From assembly GCF_034314105.1 (NCBI RefSeq), contig NZ_JAVIWJ010000001.1, positions 1,427,501 to 1,491,500 on the forward strand: a DNA stretch of 64,000 nt, given 5' to 3'. A model generated the notes under the pieces. The model saw only the letters and a list, made by a program, of their open reading frames with translations, was not told the DNA's origin and ran no database searches. Below are positions 18,073 to 27,531 of the stretch, in pieces. This DNA is from Pseudomonas sp. AB6. GTDB lineage: Bacteria > Pseudomonadota > Gammaproteobacteria > Pseudomonadales > Pseudomonadaceae. The position numbers and the translations under genes were made by a program. How positions within the stretch are numbered: the stretch's first letter is position 1; the number at the start of each line of letters is the position of its first letter.

Positions 18073-18495
18073 ATGGACCAGAGCGCTCACTCTCGTGTGA
18101 GGAAACAGACTGTGCAGCATCTTCGGCTCAAGCTGTTTCTTCTGTTGGGGCTGTGGGCGTTGCCGGTTTTCGGCGCATTGTCGATGCTGATCGGCCATGT
18201 CTCAGCGGTTCCGGCATTGTTATATAGCGTAATGAGCGTGCTCACCTTCTTTCTTTACTGGCGAGATAAGTTCCAGGCGCAAAATGCGCAGTGGCGCATG
18301 CCGGAGAAAGTCCTGCACGGTGCCGAACTGTTGGGTGGTTGGCCGGGAGGTTTAATCGCGCAGCAAATTTTTCGACATAAAACGCGGAAACTGTCTTACC
18401 AAATCATCTTTTGGCTCATCGTTTTATTGCATCAGCTGTTTTGGTTTGATCGTTTGCTGCTAGGCGGGCGTTTTCTAGCGCGGCATCTTTACTGA
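18073..18495 (+). CDS. DUF1294 membrane protein
   Basis: 140 residues with two hydrophobic N-terminal segments and a third near the C-terminus. The DUF1294 core is visible: DKFQAQNAQWRMPE, LLGGWPGGLIAQQ and RHKTRKLSYQ. The function is unknown; in some relatives the domain is fused to a cold-shock domain, which is absent here. It begins 12 nt after uppP and probably shares its transcript. It overlaps the convergent YjbR-type gene by 7 nt. Confidence 0.85.
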   Translation: MDQSAHSRVRKQTVQHLRLKLFLLLGLWALPVFGALSMLIGHVSAVPALLYSVMSVLTFFLYWRDKFQAQNAQWRMPEKVLHGAELLGGWPGGLIAQQIFRHKTRKLSYQIIFWLIVLLHQLFWFDRLLLGGRFLARHLY

Positions 18496-18842
18496 TCGAG
18501 CCTTAACCCAATCTGACGAATCTTTGGCAACTTACTTACTACCTGCTGATGCGAGCGGGTGAGTAATTCACATAGCTCATTGTCGCTGAGCGGGTAAGGC
18601 GGGGCGATGCTGACCCAAAAAGCTCGAGCCAAATAAGGCGCCGGACGGATGCCAGCGCGGTCGACATAGCCAAGAAATAGCTCAGGCCCAATCTTGAACG
18701 ACAAACCCATTCCTGCCAAATCAAGCACGGCAAACATTTTGTTTTGCACCACTGAAAATACTCGGGTACCCCCCCATTTGTAATCTTCTCTGGCGCCCGG
18801 AAGCGTCAGGCAAAACTGTGCAACCTGTTCTGGGGTCATCAT
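18489..18842 (-). CDS. MmcQ/YjbR family protein
   Basis: 117 residues matching the MmcQ/YjbR family (DUF419), with the opening LTLPGAREDYKWGG, the middle KMFAVLDL, and FWVSIAPPYPLSDNEL. These proteins have a CyaY-like fold and are suspected to bind nucleic acid, but the role is unknown. The tandem ATGs at 18842 and 18839 overlap the LysR stop, so it is translationally coupled to the regulator. Confidence 0.85.
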   Translation of the reverse strand: MMTPEQVAQFCLTLPGAREDYKWGGTRVFSVVQNKMFAVLDLAGMGLSFKIGPELFLGYVDRAGIRPAPYLARAFWVSIAPPYPLSDNELCELLTRSHQQVVSKLPKIRQIGLRLDQ

Positions 18843-19777
18843 GGGATCCTTGCTAATTGCCGTTGAAAGCAGCCGTGATCCCCTGTGTCGTGGGTAAAGG
18901 CTGCACTGATGTGATCAATCCAAGCACGCACCGCCGGCAGTGTACCGCGTCGTTGGGTATAGGCCGCTTGCAGATGGCCACCGGGCAATGACCAGTCGGG
19001 TAGCAGTTGTACCAGGCGCCCATCGGCCAGTTCTTCACGACAGTTCATCAGGGGCAGCATGCTAAAACCCAAGCCTCTTAACGCGGCGGTTTTTCGGATG
19101 GGGAAGTCGTCAATGGCCAGCCGTGCGTCCATGGACATCTCGCAACGCGTACCGTTGCGGTGAACCAATTGATAATGAACCTTGCGATCCGCCTCGATGG
19201 CGCCCAATACCGGGAGGCTGGCCAGGTCTTGGGGCGTGCTAATGATCCGGTCGAGCAGCAACACGGGCGCCGCAACCAGTACGGCCATTGTTGGAGCCAA
19301 GTTCCGCACAATCAGGCTTGGGTCTTCGTCCCCGATATCTCGCACCCGTAACGCGACGTCGATGCCTTCGTTAACCAAGTCCACTCGGCGGTTGACCAGC
19401 AGCATTTCCAGCTGAACCTGGGGAAAGTTGGCGACAAAATCACTGACCACATTAGACAGTTCCCAATGGATCAACCCGACCGGACAGGACACTCTAAGCC
19501 GACCCCGAGGTTCGGCCGACAGCGAAGCCACGGCTTCATCTGCCATGTCCGCCTCAAGCAGCATGGCCTGGCAATGTTGAAGGTAACGCTCGCCCACGGC
19601 GGTCAGCGCCAATTTACGCGTGGTGCGTTGCAGTAAGCTGGCATTGAGCCGGGTTTCCAACTCAGCAATTCGCCGTGACAGGCGAGACTTGGGAATCCCC
19701 AATACACGTCCGGCCGCAGCGAAACCGCCTGCTTCTACCACTTTTGCGAAGTAATACAGATCGTTAAGATCCTGCAT
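18839..19777 (-). CDS. LysR-family transcriptional regulator
   Basis: 312 residues: an N-terminal winged helix (FAKVVEAGGFAAAGRVLGIPKSRLSRRIAELE) and a substrate-binding domain starting near GRLRVSCPVGLIHW. It is divergent from azoR across a 128-nt region holding a perfect LysR-type inverted repeat, so it probably controls azoR and itself. The inducer is unknown; quinones or electrophiles would fit the target. Confidence 0.92.
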   Translation of the reverse strand: MQDLNDLYYFAKVVEAGGFAAAGRVLGIPKSRLSRRIAELETRLNASLLQRTTRKLALTAVGERYLQHCQAMLLEADMADEAVASLSAEPRGRLRVSCPVGLIHWELSNVVSDFVANFPQVQLEMLLVNRRVDLVNEGIDVALRVRDIGDEDPSLIVRNLAPTMAVLVAAPVLLLDRIISTPQDLASLPVLGAIEADRKVHYQLVHRNGTRCEMSMDARLAIDDFPIRKTAALRGLGFSMLPLMNCREELADGRLVQLLPDWSLPGGHLQAAYTQRRGTLPAVRAWIDHISAAFTHDTGDHGCFQRQLARIP

Positions 19778-19827
19778 GGGAAAACCTGACTGTTCTATGT
19801 GTGGGACGAACTATCGCATTTATGCTG

Positions 19828-19844
19828 ACTAATCAGCTATTAGT
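19828..19844. promoter_or_regulatory. LysR-type operator in the lysR-azoR intergenic region
   Basis: ACTAAT-CAGCT-ATTAGT is a perfect 6-5-6 inverted repeat containing the T-N11-A signature of LysR regulators. It is placed between the divergent genes, 62 nt before the azoR start. Confidence 0.7.
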
Positions 19845-19905
19845 TTGCACTGTAGGATGATCCGTACTTGATTGCCCTTGCGGCAATTCCTACTTGGAGA
19901 GCTTC

Positions 19906-20517
19906 ATGAAACTTCTGCATCTCGATTCCAGCATTCTTGGCGATCACTCTGCCTCCCGTCAGCTCAGCAGCAGCGTTGTTCAGGCATGGAAAGCGGTCGA
20001 GACCGGCGGCCAAGTGACTTACCGTGACTTGGCTCAAAGCCCGCTGGACCATTTCTCAGCTGCCACGCTCGCCGCAGGTGGCACGCCTAGTGAGGCACGC
20101 AGCCCGGCGCAACAGGCCGAAGTCGATACCAATGAAGCGATTCTGCAAGAGTTTCTATTGGCAGACTTGGTGGTGATTGGCGCGCCGATGTATAACTTCA
20201 CCTTGCCGACTCAACTGAAAGCCTGGATCGACCGTATCTCCGTAACCGGTCGAACCTTTGCCTACGATGAGAATGGTCCAAAAGGCCTATGCGCCGGCAA
20301 AAAAATCATTATCGTCTCCACCTCTGGCGGGCTGCATGTTGGCCAACCGTCTAGCGTTGGTCACGAAGACTATCTTAGGCTCCTGTTTGGCTTTCTCGGC
20401 ATCACCGATATCCAATTCGTCTTCGCTCACGGTTTAGCCTACGGTGATGAACCTCGCGCCAACGCGATGATTGCCGCACAAAAGCAGATCAGTGAAACGT
20501 TGTTTGCCGCTGCTTAA
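19906..20517 (+). CDS. azoR: FMN-dependent NADH-azoreductase (NAD(P)H:quinone oxidoreductase)
   Basis: 203 residues of the flavodoxin-like AzoR family, which reduces quinones and azo compounds by two electrons. FMN-binding features are visible: the N-terminal [18 protein letters not shown] phosphate loop, [18 protein letters not shown], and the STSGG segment. The ATG at 19906 follows TTGGAGAG and is chosen over 19894. The gene is monocistronic, with its own terminator, opposite the LysR regulator. Confidence 0.93.
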   Translation: MKLLHLDSSILGDHSASRQLSSSVVQAWKAVETGGQVTYRDLAQSPLDHFSAATLAAGGTPSEARSPAQQAEVDTNEAILQEFLLADLVVIGAPMYNFTLPTQLKAWIDRISVTGRTFAYDENGPKGLCAGKKIIIVSTSGGLHVGQPSSVGHEDYLRLLFGFLGITDIQFVFAHGLAYGDEPRANAMIAAQKQISETLFAAA

Positions 20518-20551
20518 GCGTTTCATTACCTGACAACACTGTTGTTATCAA

Positions 20552-20596
20552 ACTCCGTAGCCCCGCATTGTCATGCCAGGGCTATGGAGTTTTTTC
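20552..20596 (+). terminator. Rho-independent terminator of azoR
   Basis: ACTCCGTAGCCC (20552-20563) pairs with GGGCTATGGAGT (20579-20590), with one G-T pair, followed by TTTTTCGTTT. Confidence 0.85.
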
Positions 20597-20881
20597 GTTT
20601 AGCGTCATTTATCGCTCTTTTTACGACCGATCATCAATCTTGACGGAGAACTGACAGGTAACCCAATGTCGTTAGCAGTAATATTGATGCATCAACGCTG
20701 ACGCTAAAAATGCTTGGTGACTTTAAACAGATATTTGAGGGCTTGGCCCGGCTTATGCACTGTTCGTCGGGTAGCTACTCTTATTTCATCAGCGCTGTCA
20801 GCGTTAGATGGTGCAGAGCGCGGAAACTCGCAGTGAGCTGCACACCTAAATTATATGGATCTACAAAGGTGGGGCCTGACG

Positions 20882-21916
20882 ATGGTACGTCTTTGTGCGG
20901 TGTTAGTGATTTGCTTGTTCACAAGCCTGATTTCGGTGCAAGTCGAAGCAGCGGGACGCTGGAGTGCGGGCTATCATCGCCTGACCTTCCTTGATCCCCT
21001 AGATCTTCAGCCTATGCACGCGATTGCCTTTTATCCGTCCATCGGCGAAAAAAAGACCAGCCGGGTCGATGGGTACTTGATAGAGGCCAGTGAAGACGCT
21101 GACATTGCAATGGGTCGATTCCCATTACTAATGCTGTCTCACGGGAATACGGGGACGCCACTGGCCCTGCATGATCTTGCTACCTCCCTTGCCCGAAAAG
21201 GTTTTGTTGTAGTTGCAGTGATCCATCCCGGGGATAACTACCTTGATCACAGCCGGTTGGGCAGTCTTAGCAATCTCTATGGGCGACCGTTGCAGATTTC
21301 AGAAGCAATCAGCGCTGCGCTTGCCGATCCAATGTTGTCGCCTTACGTCGATGCTCAGCAAGTGGGCGTGATTGGTTATTCAGCCGGTGGCGAGACTGCA
21401 TTAATTTTGGCCGGGGCTCAGCCTGATCTCCAGCGCCTGCGCAAATATTGCGTGGAGCGCCCTGAAGACAAAGATGCGTGCAAGACTCAAGGCGAATTAC
21501 TTGCCGACCGGGACGACCTTCGGCCAGAAGCCGATCCAAGGGTGGGTGCTTTAATGTTGATGGCACCCCTGACTTTGATGTTCGGCCGCCACGCGCTGGC
21601 GGATGTGCATGTGCCGGTTTTGATGTACAGCGGCGACGGCGACCAGTTGCTAGCACTGGACAAAAACGCCCAAGCACTGGCGCGCAAGCTACCCCAGGCA
21701 CCGGAGTTCAAATTGTTGCCAGGCGCTGGGCACTTTGTGTTTCTTGCACCCTGCTCTGACGAACAGCAAGCGACCCAGGCGATTTTGTGTACCGATGCCG
21801 AGGGCGTAAACAGGGTAGACATTCATCGCAATTTGACTGCCGACGCTGCGCGATTTTTTAGTGAAACCATAGGTCAGTCGAGCCGGTCAGGAATGCAGAC
21901 GGCGCATCAAGAATAG
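20882..21916 (+). CDS. Secreted alpha/beta-hydrolase (dienelactone-hydrolase / PAF-acetylhydrolase-like)
   Basis: 344 residues. The ATG at 20882 gives a signal peptide (LCAVLVICLFTSLISVQVEA) and has AAAGGTGGGG upstream. The nucleophile elbow is GYSAGG; the oxyanion region is LLMLSHGNTGTP; a late acid (YSGDGDQ) and His (GAGHFVF) complete a plausible catalytic triad. Two Cys pairs in the insert (CVERPEDKDAC, and later CSDEQQATQAILC) suggest periplasmic disulfides. The substrate is unknown. The 285 nt upstream hold no recognisable feature beyond a promoter. Confidence 0.8.
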   Translation: MVRLCAVLVICLFTSLISVQVEAAGRWSAGYHRLTFLDPLDLQPMHAIAFYPSIGEKKTSRVDGYLIEASEDADIAMGRFPLLMLSHGNTGTPLALHDLATSLARKGFVVVAVIHPGDNYLDHSRLGSLSNLYGRPLQISEAISAALADPMLSPYVDAQQVGVIGYSAGGETALILAGAQPDLQRLRKYCVERPEDKDACKTQGELLADRDDLRPEADPRVGALMLMAPLTLMFGRHALADVHVPVLMYSGDGDQLLALDKNAQALARKLPQAPEFKLLPGAGHFVFLAPCSDEQQATQAILCTDAEGVNRVDIHRNLTADAARFFSETIGQSSRSGMQTAHQE

Positions 21917-22098
21917 ACGGCAAACGTTCGTTTAACGTGGTTGATGCCGGGAGGACAGATTTCCCGGGCAGCCAACTATTAGACGCTATTGAGTTTGTAA
22001 CGAGTCGGCTACCGACCAAGGCGGGGAGGCGGACACAGCGTAATTGTGGACTTGGCGAATGAGTTTTATCTCGAAGAGAATCTAGTTTTCACTTCGGT

Positions 22099-22755
22099 TC
22101 AAGCATTTACCAGCGATCTCAGATAATCCCCAAACCCACCCGCGGCGCGACAATCAAGTCGGGTGCTGGTCGTTACTCTGGGGCCGCAACTCCACGCGAT
22201 TCGCGCGCCGCATAACTCTAGTTGTTGAACAAGTGTTACGTCTTCATGGCAGGCCAAGGGCGGAAATCCTCCGGCACGGACGTAAGCAGTCGCGCTAACG
22301 CCAAGGTTGGCTCCATGGATATGACGATGCCCGTCGCCATTTTGATATGCCTGCAAGTAGCGAGTTTGTACTTCAAGCGGAATCTCTGCGTGCCATTGAC
22401 CGGGTATTACTGTGCCGCATACCGCATCGGCTTCTAGCGCTAACTGCTGCACCAACCAATCTTCGGCGACAGTGCTGTCGGCATCGGTGCAGGCGATCCA
22501 GCGCACTCCTTGCTCTAGCAACACTCTGGCGCCGGCAGCGCGGGCCAAACCAACGTTACGCACGGTCAACTCCAAGGTTAATACTCCGAGGCCCTGCGCG
22601 ATATTCGCCGAACTGTCGGTACAACTGTCTAGCACTACCAGCACCAACACTGCTTCGCTATTCAGCGCTGGGTGCTGAGCGGCTATTAGGACGGTCTGAA
22701 GGCACAAGCTCAATAGCTGCTCTTCGTTATGAACGGGAATCAGTATTCCGATCAT
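22099..22755 (-). CDS. Family 2 glycosyltransferase
   Basis: 218 residues with a GT-A fold: N-terminal IGILIPVHNEEQLL, a DxD-type metal motif in ACTDADST, and a C-terminal GGFPPLACHEDV acceptor segment. There are no membrane segments, so it is probably cytosolic. It is the last gene of a four-gene module (acyl-CoA-dehydrogenase-like, PIG-L, methyltransferase, GT2) that directly continues the glucan operon, each gene overlapping the next by 4 nt. The sugar donor and product are unknown. Confidence 0.85.
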   Translation of the reverse strand: MIGILIPVHNEEQLLSLCLQTVLIAAQHPALNSEAVLVLVVLDSCTDSSANIAQGLGVLTLELTVRNVGLARAAGARVLLEQGVRWIACTDADSTVAEDWLVQQLALEADAVCGTVIPGQWHAEIPLEVQTRYLQAYQNGDGHRHIHGANLGVSATAYVRAGGFPPLACHEDVTLVQQLELCGARIAWSCGPRVTTSTRLDCRAAGGFGDYLRSLVNA

Positions 22756-23351
22756 CGCAACCCCTCCCTTTGAGCCACAGACATCGGATCTCTGCTCCAG
22801 AGGTCCAGCAAAAAATCCTCCTCCTGATGGGCAAATAATCGGCGCATTGAGAGTCGCTCTCGCAGGCGCTTATGGACTTGGTCTGCGGTTTGCGGACAGC
22901 CCTCAATGGTCGAGCGCCAATGGCAGGCGAGTATCTCGCCGTTTGATGCCAACGAGGCGAGAGCTCGGTCGATCCATTGGTCCAGATCAAGCGGGTCTAG
23001 GTAGTAACCCAATTCACTGAAAACGATCAGATCAAAGGTTTCGTCGGGCCAATCATTCGGTAAACGGGCGTGAAGCACCCTAACGTGATCAAACCCTCGT
23101 AGTCGCTGCTTGGCGAGATCGACTGCAATTTTAGACGTGTCGCAGCACAGCAACCGATCACCACGAAGCGCTAACTCCGCGCTTAGCTCTCCGTTGGCGC
23201 AGCCCGGTTCGAAAATTGCGGTGTAATGGTCACGTGTCAGAGCCGCTAAAGTCAGGGCTCTTTTACGTCGTTCATACCATCGCTGTTTAAACGCCCAAGG
23301 GTCGTCGCAGTGTTCAAAAAGCTGCTGGAAGTAATGGTCGCCGACGCTCAT
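22752..23351 (-). CDS. SAM-dependent methyltransferase (NodS-like)
   Basis: 199 residues of the class I methyltransferase type: motif I is FEPGCANGELSAEL, followed by LLCCDTSKIAVDLA and FDLIVFSELGYYLD. The overall pattern, including the DPWAFKQRWYERRK opening, is like the NodS group that N-methylates deacetylated glucosamine in rhizobial Nod factors. That parallel is suggestive because a deacetylase and a GT2 flank it, but the substrate here is unproven. Start and stop overlap both neighbours by 4 nt. Confidence 0.82.
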   Translation of the reverse strand: MSVGDHYFQQLFEHCDDPWAFKQRWYERRKRALTLAALTRDHYTAIFEPGCANGELSAELALRGDRLLCCDTSKIAVDLAKQRLRGFDHVRVLHARLPNDWPDETFDLIVFSELGYYLDPLDLDQWIDRALASLASNGEILACHWRSTIEGCPQTADQVHKRLRERLSMRRLFAHQEEDFLLDLWSRDPMSVAQREGLR

Positions 23352-24106
23352 AGGAACACCACTTCAAACGGTTGCAGCAGTCGCTCTAGTACATGGGCGG
23401 TCAGCACCGGTGGCAGGCCTATTTCGGGATCACCTTGCAGCTGGCTGGCAAAGGCGTGGGCCGCATAACGTTTGCGTGCGATGGTCATGGGATCAAGCAG
23501 AATTTTTCGCGCGCGTGGCCAAGGAATCACTGGATCTTCGGGCTGCGCCCAATGCCATGCCCATATAGGCACCTGATGACACTGCGCACCCACGTTTTCG
23601 GCGGCACGCAGGGTCGCTCTTCCGGCGGCATCGTGGTCGCTATGACCGTCATGATCCCAAGTAACGAAAACGACGTCGGTGGCGCGCAGGTAGCGTTCTA
23701 TGAATCCGCACAGACCATGTTCATCTTGGGCGACGGCACTGTCTCGGAAACCGCCACGAATCCATTGCAAACGATGCAAAGGCAAGTCAAGACGGCGCAA
23801 CGCTTCTGCGGATTCCTGGGGCCGAATAACTGCCAGCCTTTCGATCGGCCATGTGCTCGAGCCCGGATGGCTGGCGCTGCCGTCAGTCACCGAAATTAGC
23901 TGCATGGCCCGACCCAGCTGTGCCAGCTGTTGCATTAGGCCGCCGAAGCCCAGCACCTCATCATCGGGGTGAGGTGCCACAATCACCGCCCGAGAACCAA
24001 CGGGTACGAGTAGTTCAGCGCTCATGACGGGAAGTTGCGCCAAGCTTTTGGAGTGATTCCAGGTTTGTAGCGACGTGCCCTCGCCAACTATCAAATTTAC
24101 GCTCAT
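23348..24106 (-). CDS. PIG-L family (LmbE-type) deacetylase
   Basis: 252 residues. The zinc site is visible as VAPHPDDEVLGFGG with a later HDGHSDHDAAG. Family members deacetylate N-acetylglucosamine-type groups (PIG-L, MshB, BshB). The ATG at 24106 overlaps the preceding stop as ATGA and is preferred over 24115. Together with the GT2 and the methyltransferase it suggests tailoring of an amino sugar, which is inference. Confidence 0.88.
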   Translation of the reverse strand: MSVNLIVGEGTSLQTWNHSKSLAQLPVMSAELLVPVGSRAVIVAPHPDDEVLGFGGLMQQLAQLGRAMQLISVTDGSASHPGSSTWPIERLAVIRPQESAEALRRLDLPLHRLQWIRGGFRDSAVAQDEHGLCGFIERYLRATDVVFVTWDHDGHSDHDAAGRATLRAAENVGAQCHQVPIWAWHWAQPEDPVIPWPRARKILLDPMTIARKRYAAHAFASQLQGDPEIGLPPVLTAHVLERLLQPFEVVFL

Positions 24107-25179
24107 AGCCCCCACATCCTTGTCGGCTGACGGCCAACGTCTGGCTCACTGTCGAGTGAGTGGTTGGTAAATGAATTACTGGTGAGTTGCCCAAGCGCGG
24201 CGAGGTCTCGTTCGGCATGGCTTTGGCGCAGAAAAACAGGCAAATCAGCGCTCAGACGTGCGAAGTGCGAATCCTTGCAATAGGGTCCGGCGCCCAATGC
24301 TCGGCCGACGTGCTGGATCACGAGTTCGACAGAGGCTTCAACCACCGCTCGACTGCGCCGCGCTATGTGCTCGGCATTGATAGTCGGTTGATCATCAATG
24401 TATTGAGCGCTGCTGCGCAATACGCTTGCTGCGCTGTGCAACGCGGTATCGACCGCCCCTAAATGCGCCAGCGCATGGGGTTCTCCGTGTTTGTTAGCCT
24501 GCACTAACAAGCGGCTTGCGAGGGAATTAGCCGCCCCATACCAGCAGGCGGCAATACCGATTCCGCCATGCCAAAACCCGAACCGCGACAGGTATTGTTC
24601 TGGGAAGCCGACTTGATAGCCCTGCGCCCGTTCAAAGTGCACTTCCACGCTCCCAGTGGCGGCCATGCCCACCGCACGCCATCCCTGCGTGGTGACCCTA
24701 ACGCCAGGTTGATTTAGGGAAACCGCCACCAATTGCTGCTGATTTTCATCGTCCCACGCGGTTACTAATGCGTGACTGAGGACGGCCGCGCCTGAGCACC
24801 AAGCCTTGCGGCCATCTAAACGAACAGCTTGTGCATCGCCGTTTTTAGTCACGCCACCATCTATGCTGATAGAAACTCTGGCATGGGGCGGTTCAGCTGC
24901 CCACATACCCCAGGTGCTGCCGACTGGGGGAGGCGGGGCGACCAATTCGGCCATGATCGCTAGTGCGTCGGTGTGCCCTTCATACAACTTGCACAGTCCC
25001 AAATCATGACCGGCTATACAAGCTAAGCCCCGCCAGCGGGCGAGGGTCTGACCATTGGCGGGTAGGGGAAGCTGATCAAGCCCCTCATATACAAGTGCTT
25101 GCAAGCATTCGCCCAGCGCTTTCGTATCGGCATAACCGTGCTTGCGCCAACCCAGAAATTCGCCGAGCGCCTGACTCAT
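24103..25179 (-). CDS. Acyl-CoA-dehydrogenase-like flavoprotein
   Basis: 358 residues resembling acyl-CoA dehydrogenases: an N-terminal helical part, a middle beta domain (STWGMWAAEPPHARVSI, then GRKAWCSGAAVLSHALV) and a C-terminal helical bundle. It is shorter and more divergent than fatty-acid-degrading members, and I cannot point to the catalytic Glu. It may act as an oxidase or hydroxylase in a biosynthetic pathway. Its start overlaps the glgX stop by 4 nt, which ties this module to the glucan operon. Confidence 0.78.
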   Translation of the reverse strand: MSQALGEFLGWRKHGYADTKALGECLQALVYEGLDQLPLPANGQTLARWRGLACIAGHDLGLCKLYEGHTDALAIMAELVAPPPPVGSTWGMWAAEPPHARVSISIDGGVTKNGDAQAVRLDGRKAWCSGAAVLSHALVTAWDDENQQQLVAVSLNQPGVRVTTQGWRAVGMAATGSVEVHFERAQGYQVGFPEQYLSRFGFWHGGIGIAACWYGAANSLASRLLVQANKHGEPHALAHLGAVDTALHSAASVLRSSAQYIDDQPTINAEHIARRSRAVVEASVELVIQHVGRALGAGPYCKDSHFARLSADLPVFLRQSHAERDLAALGQLTSNSFTNHSLDSEPDVGRQPTRMWGL

Positions 25180-27374
25180 GCCTGTTCTTCGTGATGCAGT
25201 TCGAACAGCAGCAGGGATCGCGGTGTGACGGCGTATTGCGTTTCAAAAGGCAGCTGATCATTACCTCGGATATCCGGCTCGTTGGTATCGACCAAACGGG
25301 TCCAATAAACGCCTTCCGGAACTTCGGGCAACGTGAAGCTGACCACCTCGTGGTGTGAATTAACTACTAACATCAACGTTGCGTCTGCACCGGGGCGTCG
25401 GATCCCGGTTACTTGCGCACGGCCATCCATCAACATGCCCAAGCAGCGGCCATTAGTGTCTTCCCACTGCTCAATGGTCATTTCACTGCCGGTTGGCGCG
25501 AGCCACGTCACGTCCTTGACACCGATTTCTTCGTTGTAGTCGCCCACCAGAAAACGCCCACGTCGCAGGATCGGATAGCTTTGGCGCAGCTTGATCAAAC
25601 GGCGGACAAATTTAAGTAACGATTTGCCGTCTTCGTCCAGGTTCCAATTGACCCAGCCAATCTCGCTGTCTTGGCAGTAGGCGTTGTTATTGCCGTGTTG
25701 AGTGCGGGCAAATTCATCACCTGCTACCACCATGGGTGTGCCTTGCGCGAACAGCAGCGTGGCGAAAAAATTGCGCATCTGCCGTAAACGCAGGGCATTT
25801 ATTTCAGGGTCATCCGAGGGGCCCTCTACACCATGGTTCCAAGAGAGGTTGTTGTTGCTGCCGTCTTGGTTGTTTTCATCATTATCTTCGTTGTGCTTGT
25901 CGTTGTAGGACACCAGGTCGTGCAACGTAAATCCGTCATGGGCGGTTATGAAGTTGACCGAGGCAAAAGTACTGCGCCCTCGTTGATTGAACATCTGCCC
26001 AGATGCGGTCATGCGCGCAGCAAAGTCCGACAATTGAGCTTCGTCGCCTTTCCAAAAGGCGCGCACTGTGTCCCGAAACTTGTCGTTCCATTCCATCCAG
26101 CCCGGTGGAAATCCGCCGACCTGATAGCCGCCAGGGCCGCAATCCCAGGGTTCGGCAATCATTTTCATTTGGCGCAGCACCGGGTCTTGACGGCAGGCCA
26201 CCAAGAAGCTGTGGCGTTCGTCAAACCCGTCGTGATAACGGCCAAGAATGGTAGCGAGGTCGAAACGAAAACCGTCGACGTGCATTTCTGTGGCCCAATA
26301 GCGCAGCGAGTCTGTGACCATCTGCAATACGCATGGATGGCTGAGGTCCAGCGTGTTTCCAGTGCCGGAGTCGTTAATATAGAAACGCTTGTCGTCCGGC
26401 ATTAGGCGGTAATACGAGGCGTTATCAATCCCGCGCATGGACAACGTCGGGCCTAGCTCATTGCCCTCGGCGGTGTGGTTGTAAACCACGTCAAGTATCA
26501 CCTCCAGACCCGCATCGTGAAGGTGCGCAATCATCTCCTTGAACTCGGCGATCTTACCGTGAGCAAGGTAGCGGGGGTCCGGGGCAAAAAAGGCGATGCT
26601 GTTATAGCCCCAGTAGTTGGTCATGCCTTTTTGCAACAAATGCTGGTCATTGACAAACGCATGGATCGGTAGCAATTCGACCGAGGTGACTCCCAGCTTA
26701 CGGATGTGCTCGATGACCTCGTCGTTCCTTAATCCGGAGAAGGTGCCACGCAGGTCTTCAGGGACAGCCGGATGCCGCATGGTGAAACCGCGCACATGAG
26801 TTTCATAAATGATGGTTTTATCCCACGGCACATTGACTCGTTGATCGCGGCCCCATGTATAGGCGGGGTCAATGACTTTGCTTTTAGGGACAAAAGGCGC
26901 GCTATCGCGCTCATCGAAACTTAAGTCACCGTCTTCATGGCCAATGGTATAGCCGAACAAGGCCTCAGACCATTTGAGCTGGCCGACCAGTTGTTTCGCA
27001 TAGGGATCGATCAGCAATTTGTTGTGATTGAAACGATGGCCTTTTTGCGGATCGTAAGGACCGTACACCCGATAGCCGTAGATCAAGCCCGGGTGGGCAT
27101 CGGGCAAGTAGCCATGAAAAATCTCATCGGTGTATTCAGGCAACTCAATACGTTCCAACTCCACTTCACCACTGGAGTCGAACAGGCAAAGCTCAACTTT
27201 GGTGGCGTGGGCGGAGAACAGCGCGAAGTTGACGCCCAGGCCGTCCCAATTGGCACCCAGCGGAAAGGGAAGCCCCTCACGGATTCGTGAAGTTACTTGC
27301 TCACTACTGTCTTTTGATGAAGGTGTTTGTTCCTCACCCAGATCCTTTGATGCTTTAGTGTGTGACGTACTCAT
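25176..27374 (-). CDS. glgX: Glycogen debranching enzyme GlgX (isoamylase type)
   Basis: 732 residues. A CBM48 N-terminal domain (LPFPLGANWDGLGVNFALFS) is followed by a GH13 barrel. The nucleophile block is VDGFRFDLATILGR, the acid region AEPWDCGPGGYQVG, and FITAHDGFTLHDLVSYN is also seen. It hydrolyses alpha-1,6 branches to free maltooligosaccharides. The ATG at 27374 has AGGGA upstream and is chosen over 27380. It follows the DUF2934 gene after 157 nt, the largest gap in this gene run. Confidence 0.96.
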   Translation of the reverse strand: MSTSHTKASKDLGEEQTPSSKDSSEQVTSRIREGLPFPLGANWDGLGVNFALFSAHATKVELCLFDSSGEVELERIELPEYTDEIFHGYLPDAHPGLIYGYRVYGPYDPQKGHRFNHNKLLIDPYAKQLVGQLKWSEALFGYTIGHEDGDLSFDERDSAPFVPKSKVIDPAYTWGRDQRVNVPWDKTIIYETHVRGFTMRHPAVPEDLRGTFSGLRNDEVIEHIRKLGVTSVELLPIHAFVNDQHLLQKGMTNYWGYNSIAFFAPDPRYLAHGKIAEFKEMIAHLHDAGLEVILDVVYNHTAEGNELGPTLSMRGIDNASYYRLMPDDKRFYINDSGTGNTLDLSHPCVLQMVTDSLRYWATEMHVDGFRFDLATILGRYHDGFDERHSFLVACRQDPVLRQMKMIAEPWDCGPGGYQVGGFPPGWMEWNDKFRDTVRAFWKGDEAQLSDFAARMTASGQMFNQRGRSTFASVNFITAHDGFTLHDLVSYNDKHNEDNDENNQDGSNNNLSWNHGVEGPSDDPEINALRLRQMRNFFATLLFAQGTPMVVAGDEFARTQHGNNNAYCQDSEIGWVNWNLDEDGKSLLKFVRRLIKLRQSYPILRRGRFLVGDYNEEIGVKDVTWLAPTGSEMTIEQWEDTNGRCLGMLMDGRAQVTGIRRPGADATLMLVVNSHHEVVSFTLPEVPEGVYWTRLVDTNEPDIRGNDQLPFETQYAVTPRSLLLFELHHEEQA

Positions 27375-27531
27375 AAACATTCCCTGCGGTTTGATGCTTT
27401 CTGGTACGCGGCCGAAGTCTTCACCGCGGGCGTCAGAAGCCCTAATGTGGGTGGTTAGTTCAATCGGAACTGCCGCAGGTATCGGAGGTTAAACCCATCC
27501 CTACGGCCTTACACTTCGCGAGATTATTAGG

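Noticed and set aside
22099..24106. True Nod-factor genes (nodBCS)
   Set aside because: The deacetylase is PIG-L, not NodB-type, the GT2 lacks NodC membrane helices, and there is no nodA. Only the reaction logic is alike.
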